Shown: positions 1 through 10,223 of the stretch, piece after piece
Layout: every line of letters begins with the position of its first letter
How positions within the stretch are numbered: position 1 is the first letter of the stretch
NCBI RefSeq assembly: GCF_001039355.2
Contig: NW_019773649.1
Coordinates: forward strand, 1-30,474
Length of the DNA stretch: 30,474 bases
Reading direction: 5' to 3'
DNA from: Lingula anatina
Lineage: Eukaryota > Brachiopoda > Lingulata > Lingulida > Lingulidae
The notes under the pieces: generated by a model
Database searches by the model: none
Told to the model about the DNA's origin: nothing
The model's input: only the letters and a program-made list of their open reading frames with translations
Program-made: the position numbers and the translations under genes

Positions 1-933
1 TACTTTCTTGCGTTCGGAAAATTTAAATTGTGCCCAAGGTGAGTTTAGCGATCGTTCGTACAGAACGGAGACAAAAAATTCAGATTCAGAGAAAAAACGT
101 TTCGTTCGTAATTATTGCGGCGTTCGTATAGATTGGAGAATTACCGTACTGTAGAAGCATAAAGGTAAACCAGTTACTTGGTGGCTGTGCTTTGTCACAG
201 ATAATCATGGTATTTGACTTACAAGTACTGTGAAGAAAGAGCAGCTAAGGACATGCTTGTTGTCAGTAATCCTATGTTTCAGCACTTTGGTTCACAGGGA
301 ACAAAAGAATGATTAAGTAGCTGTCTATATAACACCTGTGTTACCTGGTCAAATATCATTTCACAGTGTTATGTAATGTAGGAGATAGTTACCTGGCTGT
401 AAAGGACCAGCTGTGTTTTCCAGTGAGTGGCATAGACTAAGAAATTTATGATTCCATAGGCATTGGTCTGTGGGATTCTGGAAATTCGTACAATTTTTTT
501 TTTTTTTTTTGCCATAGACCAATATTTTTGTAATCTCAGCAAAGTGATAACCACAGGGAGTCTGGGAGAATGCCAATCCAGGAAAATTTTTGAAAAATTA
601 TGCAATTTCATACATTTTGGGGAATTTTTAGCAAAATGATTGTAGCATATGTTCATATCTTAAGAACTTCATAGACTGCAGGACTACAAATGATAATAAT
701 AAATAAAGATAATAAATCCTACAATGAGATGCTCACTGATATATCGATAACATTTTTAACTTGTTCCCTTTTCCTGCTCAATTCAAATATCCCAAAAAGA
801 GAGTCTATAAAAAGTTATTAATTTCTTATCTCATAGTAAAATTCTTTTTATCACAAATCATACTGCTTTTTTATGTTCCAGTTTACAGGATTATAATGAT
901 GATGATGATGATAAGATTCTCTTTTATTTTCAG
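1..933 (+). other. Intronic or upstream sequence of the tetraspanin gene
   Basis: No coding exon is recognised. The stretch is AT-rich with a T16 run near 495 and a GAT repeat near 897-912 just before the acceptor. An AAGGTGAGT-like donor sits near 39-45, but the bases before it do not read as the expected tetraspanin N-terminus. Confidence 0.5.
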
Positions 934-1101
934 TTAGTCTCATTCATCCTCATAGGCGTGGCAGCCTACGCCAAGGCTATGGCGGTGGTCACCAGCCTGG
1001 CCCTGGTGGGGGGGATCATTGCCTGCGGAGTGTTCTTACTACTGATAGCCATCATAGGACTCATTGGAGCTATCAAGCACCACCAGGTGCTGCTTTTCTT
1101 T
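934..1101 (+). CDS. TSPAN13/31: Tetraspanin exon: end of TM1, small loop, TM2
   Basis: An acceptor (ctcttttattttcag) ends at 933 and a GTATCC donor starts at 1102. The 56 codons are in phase 0 at both ends and read [15 protein letters not shown]...HHQVLLFF. The open frame runs on past the donor, but the protein loses family similarity exactly there. Confidence 0.92.
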
Positions 1102-2008
1102 GTATCCTTGACCTATGACCTTGACAGAAAAGGAGCGTTTACACTGAAGGGAGAGTTTTGGTTTTATCTGATTCATGATGGCATCAAGGCGGTGGTCAGC
1201 TTTAGTCAGTTGGGGTCAAGATTTCTTACTATTGTTACAACAATTTTTCAAAAAGTTAAACTTACAAGTTTTGCTTAAATTTATGTGTGATGCAGATATT
1301 TTTTTGTTTTCATAGTTTCCTGAACTTACAACAGTACATGTTGATTCTTTTCCTGTTGTTCCTAGTCCAGTTTGCAATTTCATGCGCGTGCTTGGCCGTC
1401 AATGAGTCACAGCAGCAGCAGATTGCACAGGCAGCGTGGAAGGTAATGTTGAACATATACATGGCTGGTGGTACATGTTCAGGAGGTGGCTCACACCTCT
1501 CTGAAGCTCTGTCTTTTTACTGGCTGTCTGAATCAATACTTTGTTGAACCACTTCAGAATTTATTCAATTTAGAAGCTTTGTTGGTCTGCCAAATGCAGA
1601 CTAGAGGGTTACAAGGTTAATATTGGCTCTGAACATAAGTACTAATATAGTACAATGTATGAGAGGTAAAAAAATTATAATATGACTTACAGCAATTCAG
1701 GTATCAGTGAATTTTCAGTCTGCAACAAAAAAAACTTTCGAACTGATAAGTGAACTGATAAGCAGAAACAGTGACCAGTAACTGAACAAATAATACAAAA
1801 TACTGGTATTTCGTGTTGAGCCAACAGTTACTATTACTTACTGGCTATATTGCTGAAGATTCCTATATAATTTCTAATTACAGATAGCAGAGGATGACCT
1901 GAAAATGAAAATCCAGGAATTATTTGAATGCTGTGGCTTTGATACATCCTCCCAGGCTCTGCCGGCTAATGACTCCATGTCTCATCCAGACTGTTTGAAG
2001 GTACAACG

Positions 2009-2060
<52 letters not shown>

Positions 2061-5000
2061 ATGTCCTCAGTGAGAAACTGGAGATCTTGATGAATTTTAA
2101 AACAAACTGTGTGATGGAAATGTTTGCCCAGTAATTACACTAGTCTATCATGAGGTGCATTTTACCTCCATGAATATTTTAGTCATGTTCATTTCAGTGT
2201 TTATTGTAATGTAATTGGCTGCATTTCTTCCCCCAGATAAAAGGTTGCGTGAGTTCAGGTGCGAGTGAGTTCTGCTGTAATCTGGTGAATGGGTCCAAGG
2301 ACTCCTGCCCAGTAGAACCCTGCTTCAACAACTTACGCAATGACATCCAGACTGCCTTTAAAATATCAGGAGGCATCGGACTGTTCTTCAGTTTTACAGA
2401 GGTGAGGGCACACTTGATTGTGAGTTCGGCATGGTGTTTGTCTCTTGATGTCCCCAGGGTTGCGTGAAGTAGTTTTATCGAAAACTTGTTTTGGACTGAA
2501 GAAAATAGCTTAATACTTACGAACCTGCTTTGATTCATTTCTTTGCATTATAATCCTGTAGAGTTGTTCACAAACTGATTATAGAAAGACTGTTGCTGCT
2601 GGATAAGGTCTGAATATCACTGATTTAACAATAATTAATAACAATGTCAGCAGGAAATTGTTTTGTGATGAGAGATACCTTAAAAACTTGACACATTTTA
2701 AATATTTTTAAAATTGAAGAATTTCTTTTAAAAACGTTTCCCCACTTTCTAAATTGATGGAGATTTTTCCTTTGGTTATTATGGAAAAAAATGACTTTTT
2801 CACTTTTGAGAAGTTACTTAACACTACAAGAAAAGCATGCTCAGGACCCATTTTCAGTGAAACACATTAAGTTTAAGGTGACTTATTTGTTGGGGTTGGG
2901 GGTTTCTGGGGTAGCGCTAGCAATTTTTTCACTTAGCCAAATCGCCACATTTTTGTCAATTTGTTATCAAAATGATTATAATTTGGCTAAAACATGTCAA
3001 ATCAAGCCCTTTTTCTTTAGCCAATTTACGTAAGTTTTAGCATTTGGCTAAATTGGCCAGTGTTAGCGCTACCCCAGGGTTTATGATGTTAACTGCAAAT
3101 TGAATTATAAAGTCTACAGTTTGCTTCATGAAAATATCAAGTTCATGTTTGTGAATTGTCTTGTTTTTTATTGCATGGATAAAACTATTGTTTAAAATTT
3201 AAAATTCCAAGTCCCTTTTTAGGAAATGTTCACATGAAGTTGTTAGTTAAAATATTCATGCAATTCTGTGATAGTGCTTGCAATTATGTTTCACTGTCAT
3301 TATTTATTTGTTGTTGTTAAATTTGGTGAATTATTTTGTAATTGAAATAGGTCATTTTGAAATCTTTGTTCTTAATCAAATTTCAATATGAAATATGAAA
3401 GTAAATTAAAATTTATTATGTTTACATGATTAAAGGTTACAGTAGCTCCACAATTTTTGGCCAATTCATCAAAACACTCCTGGTTGATGGGGCCTTTTTT
3501 ATATTTACTAAGCAAGTAGGCATTTGAATGCTCATCTTCTAATGACAAAGTTTTTGTTAATGTTTTGATTAAGGGGAGTGTGCAGTGGATGACACATTGC
3601 TGGCTTATCAACAATCTTTATTTAAGATTTAAAGATCAGTTTTTTTTTGTTCTTGATAATTTATAGTCATATAGATTTTGTTCTTTATCTTTTTATATTA
3701 CATTATTGTGTCTGATAATATTGAATATTTATGTTACGTACTAGATTGTGATTTGGTTGTTTGTTTATTTGTTTGTTCATTTGTTTGTTTGTTTTCATGT
3801 GTCTGTATCAATAACTGACAAGTTGGGTGTTTCAGATCATGGGCATGTACATCTTAATGATTGACAGCTTGCCATAACCATATATGGTTCATGTGTGTTT
3901 CAGATCTTGGGGGTGTGGCTAACGGTCCGGTATCGTAACCAGCGAGACCCAAAATCGAGTGCTAGTGCATTTTTGTAATTATAGCAGGTTTCTAGATGAT
4001 TTCTAACCCACACCAGCTAGGTATTAATGTTCTGTGTGTTGCATGATGCTAGAGGCGGTGGGATGCTAGCTTAGGGAAAGGCGGGTATTTTATAACAGGG
4101 AAGAAGTAGAAATGCTGGGGATGATTTACTGACATGAAATATGCCTATTTCCCTTTTTGTTTTTTTCAAAACTACACTGCCTAAAAAAAAGAAAGATCTG
4201 TTAAAAATATACATAACGAAAACTTAATTGAACTGTGAATTTGAAAATAAGAAAGAAGAAACATCATGATGACTGTTTTGTGAAAAAAAAATCATTCAGT
4301 TTCTTTCAAGGCTGATAAATAACTGTGGAAAGATGACACGAGAAAAAAAGGCAGCTTTCAGTGTACCAGTTACCTCAGCATTGATATATTTTATTTTATT
4401 TTATTTCATAATAACCAAAGGGTATGTGAAAGCTTTTTGCTGTGCATCATAAGCATAGAAGATAATGGCTATTTCTCCAACTCGTGTTGTTTTCTTGCTA
4501 AGCAAACTAGTGATATGGCCATGTGCTTAACTTTTTGGCATCCTCTGTATTTCCCCTAAAAAGCTGACTTTGAATGGTCGGGTATTATTCATGTTCTCAA
4601 TTTACATATCTAAATCAGCCAGCTCTCTGATAAACTCATTCCTAAAAAAGTATGAATTTCATAACAAGATATTTAGCATATTGATGACAACAACCCACTG
4701 TATGTTTAAATGTCTGTAAGGACTTCAAATAGTTGTCGTCAGTAGGAACTTTTTTTAAAAAGGACAACAGCCTCAAAAATTGGTCAACTTGGTGTTCATG
4801 CCACTACCCACTCTATGTTATCGTCAGTAGATTTTTGCAATGATTTGTTCAGCTAGCTGGTGTCTCATTTTTCAAAGTTAAGACGATGCCATCTCTGGCA
4901 GATTTTCCTAAGATCTACAAGTATACAAATTTCAAATCTGCTTGTTCATAGAAACTACCAGATACTTGAAGCTTCCTTTCAATTAATCAATAATGATTCT

Positions 5001-6299
5001 GTGCCTTCAGATGACTAAAGCTTTTTCACATGTTCAATGCAGCACAACATTTCACAAGTAAATGTTAGTTTCGATTTCCCGTTGATAATGATTGGGGAGG
5101 GGGGGCTAGTAAATTAACATACAACACTACTTTTGCTTAATTTGTTACATGGTATCAGTAGATTTAAGCATCTTTCTTACCAGGGAGATGAGATCACGAA
5201 AAAGACCAGACATAAATTGTAAAGCTGACTGGTCTTACTTATCAAGGATATTTGGCTATGAACCCTAATTTTTTACCCTGTCATCTTGGGATGTGCTAAA
5301 AAGGGAGTTCATCGAATGTAGTTTTCTCAGCCGTCTTGGACAGAGTAGACGTTGTTGAAAAGGGGAAAGTGCTGAAATTTCCAGGATTTATTACTTATTT
5401 ATTTATTTATTTATTTATTTTTATGAAGATCTACCACTCATTGTATTCCCATAAGGATACATTGGTTGAGAAAGATCTTAACATTTTAATTTGTAGTCAG
5501 TTTTTGTGGTGTTTGGCTTTTGTTTTGTCATATTAGTTACATGGTATTTAGTAGTTTGTACAGTGGTTACAGGTTTGGGATACAAATGCTGACTTGCAGC
5601 TGTTTTGGTAGTGGGGTCCAATTTTTATTTTAGATTGTTTAGATGGTGGAGATGGTTTGGGGTTTGTACTATTTAGTTAAAAATGACATGATTTTTGTGT
5701 TGCTAATTGATCCTTATATGTATATATTTTTATGTCATGCAGTGCTTCATCAGTGCATATTTTTTGAAAATGTGTCTCGTTTAGAAAATTGCTTTGAAAA
5801 ATTTTACTGGTCAATTTGCATGTTATAAAGGTATCCATGTTGTTTTGAAAGTGTACGTTTTTCCATTTAAAGTTTTTTGCGAATCCAAGCTTTCAAAATT
5901 GTCCACACCTGATATTGTACTATATGCTGCATGTCTTATTGACCATTTAAAAAGTTAAATTGCATGGCCAATAGTTCAACTTCATCACGGTGGGCATGTA
6001 CTTCTTTCGTAGAATAAAAAAAAACTTTGTAACTTGCAATATGTTTACCAAATAATAAATCAAAAAAGAAACTGAACAACAAAAATCAAATGTGAATTTG
6101 AGATAAAAAGGCCCAAGATATTTCCAGTGATAATCAAATTTGATATTTTAAATAGTTTTGTTTTCCCGCATAAAGGAACAGCTTTTGCCCTAACTGGTGG
6201 TGTTGAAATTGATAGCAGTGCTTCAGGAATTTACACGCGTAGTGTTCTAGTATTGAATTCATGTTAACTTGGTCATATTATATTTTATTTGCTGTTGAC

Positions 6300-6344
<45 letters not shown>

Positions 6345-6591
6345 GCATGATATGTAAAGTGACAAAGATGACAATATCCCTCAGTTTTTACACCAGAATC
6401 AATACTAACAAAAAAGGTGAGAAGATACGAAGATTTAAGAGATGTTATGTTATGTACTAGTTAATAATCTATGGGTCATTGCTTTTCATTCCTGTTCAAA
6501 TTTTGTTTCTTTTCAGATCGTAGGAGTTTGGTTAGCCATCAGATTTAGGAACCAGAAAGACCCAAGAGCCAATCCCAATGCCTTTTTATAG
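934..6591 (+). CDS. TSPAN13/31: Tetraspanin, TSPAN13/31 family (gene span, 5' partial)
   Basis: Four internal exons (934-1101, 1335-1442, 1884-2000, 2237-2401) and two alternative last exons (3904-3978, 6517-6591) are visible, all joined in phase 0. They encode the end of TM1 ([15 protein letters not shown]), TM2 ([20 protein letters not shown]), TM3 ([18 protein letters not shown]), a large extracellular loop with the tetraspanin CCG signature (ECCGFD) and extra paired cysteines, and TM4 ([11 protein letters not shown]) running into a short tail ending AFL. The order and wording match vertebrate TSPAN13/31 closely. Tetraspanins organise membrane microdomains and partner proteins; the specific role of this branch is poorly known. 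The visible part is 210 residues with one tail; the start codon and about 20 N-terminal residues are missing, and I could not find that exon in positions 1-933. Family assignment is very secure; one-to-one orthology to TSPAN13 or TSPAN31 is not. Confidence 0.93.
1335..1442 (+). CDS. TSPAN13/31: Tetraspanin exon: TM3 and start of large loop
   Basis: An acceptor (acttacaacag) ends at 1334 and a GTAATG donor starts at 1443. The 36 codons begin YMLILFLLF, cover TM3 and the conserved ISCACLAVN, then a short glutamine run (QQQQ) and AAWK. Confidence 0.92.
1884..2000 (+). CDS. TSPAN13/31: Tetraspanin exon: large extracellular loop with CCG motif
   Basis: An acceptor (tctaattacag) ends at 1883 and a GTACAA donor starts at 2001. 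The 39 codons include ELFECCGFD, the CCG signature that forms the loop's disulphides. A TTA microsatellite begins only 11 bases after the donor. Confidence 0.9.
2012..2059. repeat. TTA microsatellite
   Basis: About 16 units of TTA starting 11 bases inside the tetraspanin intron that follows 2000. Confidence 0.95.
2237..2401 (+). CDS. TSPAN13/31: Tetraspanin exon: second half of large loop and TM4
   Basis: An acceptor (cttcccccag) ends at 2236 and a GTGAGG donor starts at 2402. The 55 codons contain five cysteines ([19 protein letters not shown]) and end [13 protein letters not shown], which is TM4. This exon is the shared splice donor for both alternative last exons. Confidence 0.92.
2402..3903 (+). 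other. TSPAN13/31: Tetraspanin intron before alternative exon A
   Basis: About 1.5 kb of AT-rich intron. It holds a MITE-like element at 2906-3077, a degenerate TGTT/TTTG repeat around 3755-3795, and a possible minor acceptor at 3835. No other coding signal seen. Confidence 0.7.
2906..3077. mobile_element. MITE-like inverted-repeat element with target duplication
   Basis: The ends are ctggggtagcgcta and its exact reverse complement tagcgctaccccag. Inside, the similarity continues (left cacttagccaaat, right atttggctaaattggccag). A 5-base direct repeat, ggttt, flanks it exactly at 2901-2905 and 3078-3082. It is 172 bases with no coding capacity, so it is a non-autonomous DNA transposon. The superfamily is not assigned. 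Confidence 0.8.
3904..3978 (+). CDS. TSPAN13/31: Tetraspanin alternative last exon A
   Basis: An acceptor (gtgtgtttcag) ends at 3903. It encodes 24 residues, [20 protein letters not shown] then SAFL, and a TAA stop. It fits the same phase-0 donor at 2401 as exon B. It is less like the vertebrate TSPAN13/31 tail than exon B, but every change is conservative at the core (R/K, Y/F, V/I). Use of this exon would give an mRNA ending upstream of exon B; no AATAAA is seen soon after it, so its polyadenylation site is unresolved. Confidence 0.82.
   Translation: MLGVWLTVRYRNQRDPKSSASAFL
3979..6516 (+). other. TSPAN13/31: Sequence between the two alternative last exons
   Basis: This is 3' UTR of isoform A and intron for isoform B. 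It is AT-rich, with TTTTA repeats near 4388-4407, TTTA repeats near 5391-5420 and an ATT microsatellite at 6301-6344. AATAAA hexamers occur near 6013 and 6054, about 2 kb past the exon A stop. No coding content recognised. Confidence 0.6.
6301..6344. repeat. ATT microsatellite
   Basis: About 14 units, some 170 bases before tetraspanin exon B. Confidence 0.95.
6517..6591 (+). CDS. TSPAN13/31: Tetraspanin alternative last exon B
   Basis: An acceptor (tgtttcttttcag) ends at 6516. It encodes [20 protein letters not shown] then NAFL and a TAG stop, nearly the same as the vertebrate TSPAN13/31 C-terminus as I recall it. The 3' UTR that follows carries a long inverted repeat (6649-6931) and an AATAAA at 7130-7135. 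Confidence 0.9.
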   Translation: MVGVWLAIRFRNQKDPRANPNAFL

Positions 6592-6648
6592 CAGTAAATG
6601 AATGATAGGACATTAGCGTACTCAGTTTGCCAGTTGAAAACACATGTA

Positions 6649-6931
6649 GGCCATTCAGAACAGAAGTTCTTAGGATCATCATATCCACAGATCAAATATG
6701 GCGGACCCTACATGAAAGAAGAGCTGACTAATCTGCTGATGGTCTCCCTGCCTCCATACACGCCATTCTTGCAGGGGTCTAGCAAAGAAACCTTGGATAC
6801 GTGATTAAATCCAATGGCCCGTGTGGAGGCAGGGTGACCATCAGTGGATTGGTCTGCTCTTCTTTAGTGTAGGGTTTGCCATATATGATCCGTGGATCTG
6901 TGGAGCTTTAGTTTTTTGGTTCTGAATGGCC
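6649..6931. repeat. Long imperfect inverted repeat in the tetraspanin 3' UTR
   Basis: The left arm is about 6649-6762 and the right arm about 6820-6931, around a loop of about 57 bases. Matching landmarks are ggccattcagaac / gttctgaatggcc at the outer ends, gatcatcatat / atatatgatc, gcggaccctac / gtagggtttgc, and cctgcctccatacacg / cgtgtggaggcagg at the inner ends. The arms look about 80 percent alike by eye. It could be a fold-back transposon. Transcribed as part of isoform B it would form a long RNA hairpin. Confidence 0.8.
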
Positions 6932-7129
6932 CCTTGGAGTAAGAGGAGGTTTGCAGAGAAGGTTCTGACGGATACCCACATCAGTGTCTGGAGTGAAAGA
7001 CATTTGTATTTCAATATAGCTAGCTAGTATTTATGGAGACTGTGAAAATAGGTATTGTGTTTGAAGTCGTTCAAGCATTTGATGTACTTCATGTTGTTGT
7101 TGATGTTTATTATGGTTATTGTATTTTTA

Positions 7130-7135
7130 AATAAA
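7130..7135 (+). terminator. TSPAN13/31: Candidate polyadenylation signal, tetraspanin isoform B
   Basis: An AATAAA lies 540 bases after the exon B stop and just upstream of the intergenic inverted-repeat elements. It is the first clear hexamer on this strand after exon B. Confidence 0.5.
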
Positions 7136-7222
7136 TAGCAAGTAACTTGGGATATGTGATGTAGTTATTGTTTGCATTTTGGAGGTATCTTTATTTTACA
7201 TTGCAGAGCTAAGTTGTTTCCT

Positions 7223-7521
7223 GGGGCCTGTTTCTCAAAAAGACTATGCTTAGTTTTGGTGCCAAAAAATTAGCCCACAAGTTCATAGCTCACTAATAAA
7301 ATTAAACAGAATAATTTAAAAGGCCACACGAAGCATCTTCTCATTTTAAGATGAATAAAATAAGCTCTTTAAGAAAATTGTGATTGTCATAATTAAGATT
7401 TTTACTCAAAGTGGTGTGGCAGATACATTTTTTGTGGGCCAAACATTCTTTTAAGCTCTTAGACCAATATCTTTTTATAGTCAGCTATCCAATTTCAGCA
7501 GTCTTTTTGAGAAACAGCCCC
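7223..7521. mobile_element. MITE-like element, 299 bases
   Basis: The left end (ggggcctgtttctcaaaaag) is matched by the right end (ctttttgagaaacagcccc) in reverse complement with one base gap. The pairing continues inward more loosely (ttggtgccaaaaaattagccc against gtgggccaaac). No open frame. I could not see a clear target duplication. Confidence 0.75.
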
Positions 7522-7611
7522 TTGATGTGTTAGCTGTTCTTTGACTGTTGCTTGTGAACATGATATTTCCAACGTACACGTTTTAGCCAACATTTGCCTG
7601 CTCCAGAAGTA

Positions 7612-7853
7612 CAGTTTCACAAAAAAATTTAGGCCTGAAATGTGATCTTAGACTAGTCTCTAAGACCAAAAATTTCATCACTTTGTCCCAAGATAAATAA
7701 TGTAGTCCAAATATGTAAAACATTGCACCTGTTTTACAACATGTAAATTTTGAATTACAGACCAATACTTTCTTCAGTGGACTGAATTTATCTTGTAGTG
7801 AAGAGAACCCAAGTTTTTGGTCTTTTGGCCTAAAATGTTCTTTTGTGAAACTG
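7612..7853. mobile_element. MITE-like element, 242 bases, long hairpin form
   Basis: The ends cagtttcacaaaa and ttttgtgaaactg are reverse complements. Matching continues inside (tttaggcc / ggcctaaa, ctaagaccaaaaa / tttttggtctttt, caagataaat / atttatcttg), so most of the element can fold on itself. It differs in sequence from the neighbouring element at 7223-7521. Confidence 0.75.
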
Positions 7854-8470
7854 AGTCAGACTTGATTCCGCCTGCAGTACTACCCCAGTGTTGTTAGTGA
7901 AATAACTGGAAATATATATATGTAACTTACAATTATAAAGAATGTTTTGCTCATATTCTTTTTTGATGTGCGTACAGTAAATGATGCACAACTCCTTTGA
8001 AATTCAGGTAAAATCTTTACCTTAATAGCTTTATTTCTCATTCAAGATTGCTATACGTACACGCTTTAAAAACTTTTTTTTAATGTGTAATTATTCAAGA
8101 TACTGACAGTGGCTATCAATATTATAAAGTTTAAGTTTATACAAGCTTTGGACATTGTGCACTAATATATTTATCTAAACATACAGCCAGCTAACTTTTC
8201 AGACATATTAAATCAACATTTTAAGTATTGCTTACAATATACCATTAAGGGGTTATCGTTAATTCATTTTGTTCTAATTTGAAGAGTAATTATCGTTAAT
8301 CAAAAGTGTGATTTAGACGGCCCTCTCATTAGTCATTAGAACAGAGAACATCCTTTTCTGCCCGACTTTCCACGCTCTTTGTTGTTACCTGTATTATAAA
8401 GGTGTAAATTAATGTTGAACATTCCTTACTGTCCATGTTTGTTGTGACGTTATACTAACTGTTCCAATTT

Positions 8471-8544
8471 AGGCTGCGTTCACATGAAAAATCTATTTTC
8501 TAAATAGATTTTTAGAAAATAGATTTTTCATGTGAACGGTCCCT
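8471..8544. repeat. Near-perfect palindrome, small fold-back element
   Basis: Arms of 27 bases (8477-8503 and 8512-8538) are exact reverse complements around an 8-base loop, starting cgttcacatgaaaaatc. Looser pairing extends to 8471 and 8544 (aggctgc / ggtccct). This looks like a tiny fold-back element or transposon end pair. Confidence 0.8.
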
Positions 8545-10010
8545 TATAGTGGTTCTCATGTGTTCTGTGACATTGCTGTTTCTGATCCATTCCATTTCTG
8601 TGTTAACAAGCACCTCCTTGTGTTATTTCATAGTAATTTTACATGTGCTTTTTTGCTGTCATAGTGACCTGTGGGCAGGAAGTTGGTGTGTACCCTCTTG
8701 CACATGGGTTTTATTCCTGATTATGAAATTCCCTGAATCGCCAAATGTAAGATCTGGCCCTTGGTTTTGATGTACCTGTAATTGGTTAAGCTAAGTTCTG
8801 GTGATGATGACGGGATTTTCAGTAGTGGTAGAGGGCTTGAATTTACTTGTTTTTTATTTTTCCCATCATATTTTAAACAACAACAAATTAGTTCTGTAAA
8901 CTTATGTGGTAGATTCTGTTTTGGGATATTATTTTTGTCTCATTTGGCAAATTACCAAAGAAAAGTAGCCTTGATATTGATAATTTTGTTTTAATTGATG
9001 AAAACTAGCTTGGGGGGTTGAAAAAGTATTTTTTTATTTTAGATCAGGTCAATTTTTAAAGAAAGATAAACCTGTGTCTTATACTTAGTTGTTGTTATTT
9101 AACTTTCTGGATATTTTAAGTAGAGGGTAAAGAGGTTGTTTGACTAGTTGTAATGGCTATTGAACTATTTTATCTTATCTTCAGTTAATCATTTTACATT
9201 AAATGTTGTTGTTATCATACCACAGTACCTCTTCCATTGTCAGCTTTAATATATTAATAATTGTTAGAAATTTATTTACTGTATGAGTATTTACTTGCTA
9301 GCTAGTTCCCTAGTAAAAAAAAAATGTTTTTTCTTTATAACATGTTTCAGAATATTTTAGTATAATATTCAGTTATGCCATGTTCTGCTATGTTACTGGT
9401 TTAAATCTGTTAATACTTGCTGTTCATTGTTACATGATGTAGAGGTGTGCAATAATGGTAGCTCCACTGTCTCTCCCTTGCCTGTTTGACCGATTCTGGG
9501 CTCCTTCTCAGTATTTTATCAAGTTGGAAATATGAGCTGTTAAATGTAGAGGCAGTTATTGTTGATGGATGTAGAAAACACATGTTCACTGAAATAAAAT
9601 GACTTGTTAGCCTGTCAGAGGTGGGGATGGACCGGCAGGATTCCTGGATTTTATTTATTTTTTTTCCAAAACTTACTTTATGGAAAGATTATTAAAGTTT
9701 TCCATGAGGTTTCATTTATATTTGCAGCTCTGATGTATTTCATTGTGCTCATGTCCATTGTTAGTTTATTTCAGTAAAGTGTGTTTTGTTGACAAGTTTT
9801 ATGGCACTGGTGCTGGTTTATTATTGTTTAACCAACTGATAAATAGTATATATACATACATATAATATATAATGCTGCTGTACATAGTTGGAGGAAATAA
9901 ATATTATGGTTATTGATTTTATGTCATTCCTTTAATCTCTCTCTCTTTCTCTCTCTTGCTCCAAAATAACACAGCATTTCTGGTTTGTAATTAATTTAAC
10001 GGACATGAGC

Positions 10011-10129
10011 AACCAGGCCTGTAGCCAATGATTTCAAAGGGGGGAGGGGGTCTCTTTCTGAAAAAGTGTATCTTGTCTGACAAAAAGGGTAGTTCTTTTG
10101 ACCCAGACCCTCTGCTTATGCGCCTGGTT
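10011..10129. repeat. Probable repeat remnant with short inverted ends
   Basis: The ends aaccaggc (10011) and gcctggtt (ending 10129) are reverse complements, and the interior has a G-rich tract and then gacccagaccctctgc. The wording resembles a dispersed invertebrate repeat I have seen elsewhere, but I cannot confirm copy number from one window. Confidence 0.45.
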
Positions 10130-10223
10130 GCAGTAGTGATTTATTGAAAAAGAAAAGTGTTTTAGAGTGGACTTCAATGCACACATTTGCATTTGGGATG
10201 TTTTTGAATTAAAAAATCTCATT

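Larger units (their letters stand above)
7136..10223. other. Intergenic region between tetraspanin and IAH1
   Basis: About 3.1 kb with no supported gene. It contains the inverted-repeat elements at 7223-7521, 7612-7853 and 8471-8544, a probable repeat remnant at 10011-10129, and a CT-rich tract near 9937-9958. Small open frames here show no family features. Confidence 0.7.

Noticed and set aside
36-45. Donor-like AAGGTGAGT at the left edge as the tetraspanin exon 1 donor
   Set aside because: None of the three frames before it reads as the family's N-terminus, so it is at best a non-coding exon edge.
958-1278. 106-residue open frame treated as a stand-alone protein
   Set aside because: It starts inside a tetraspanin exon and reads through the donor at 1102; only 934-1101 is coding.
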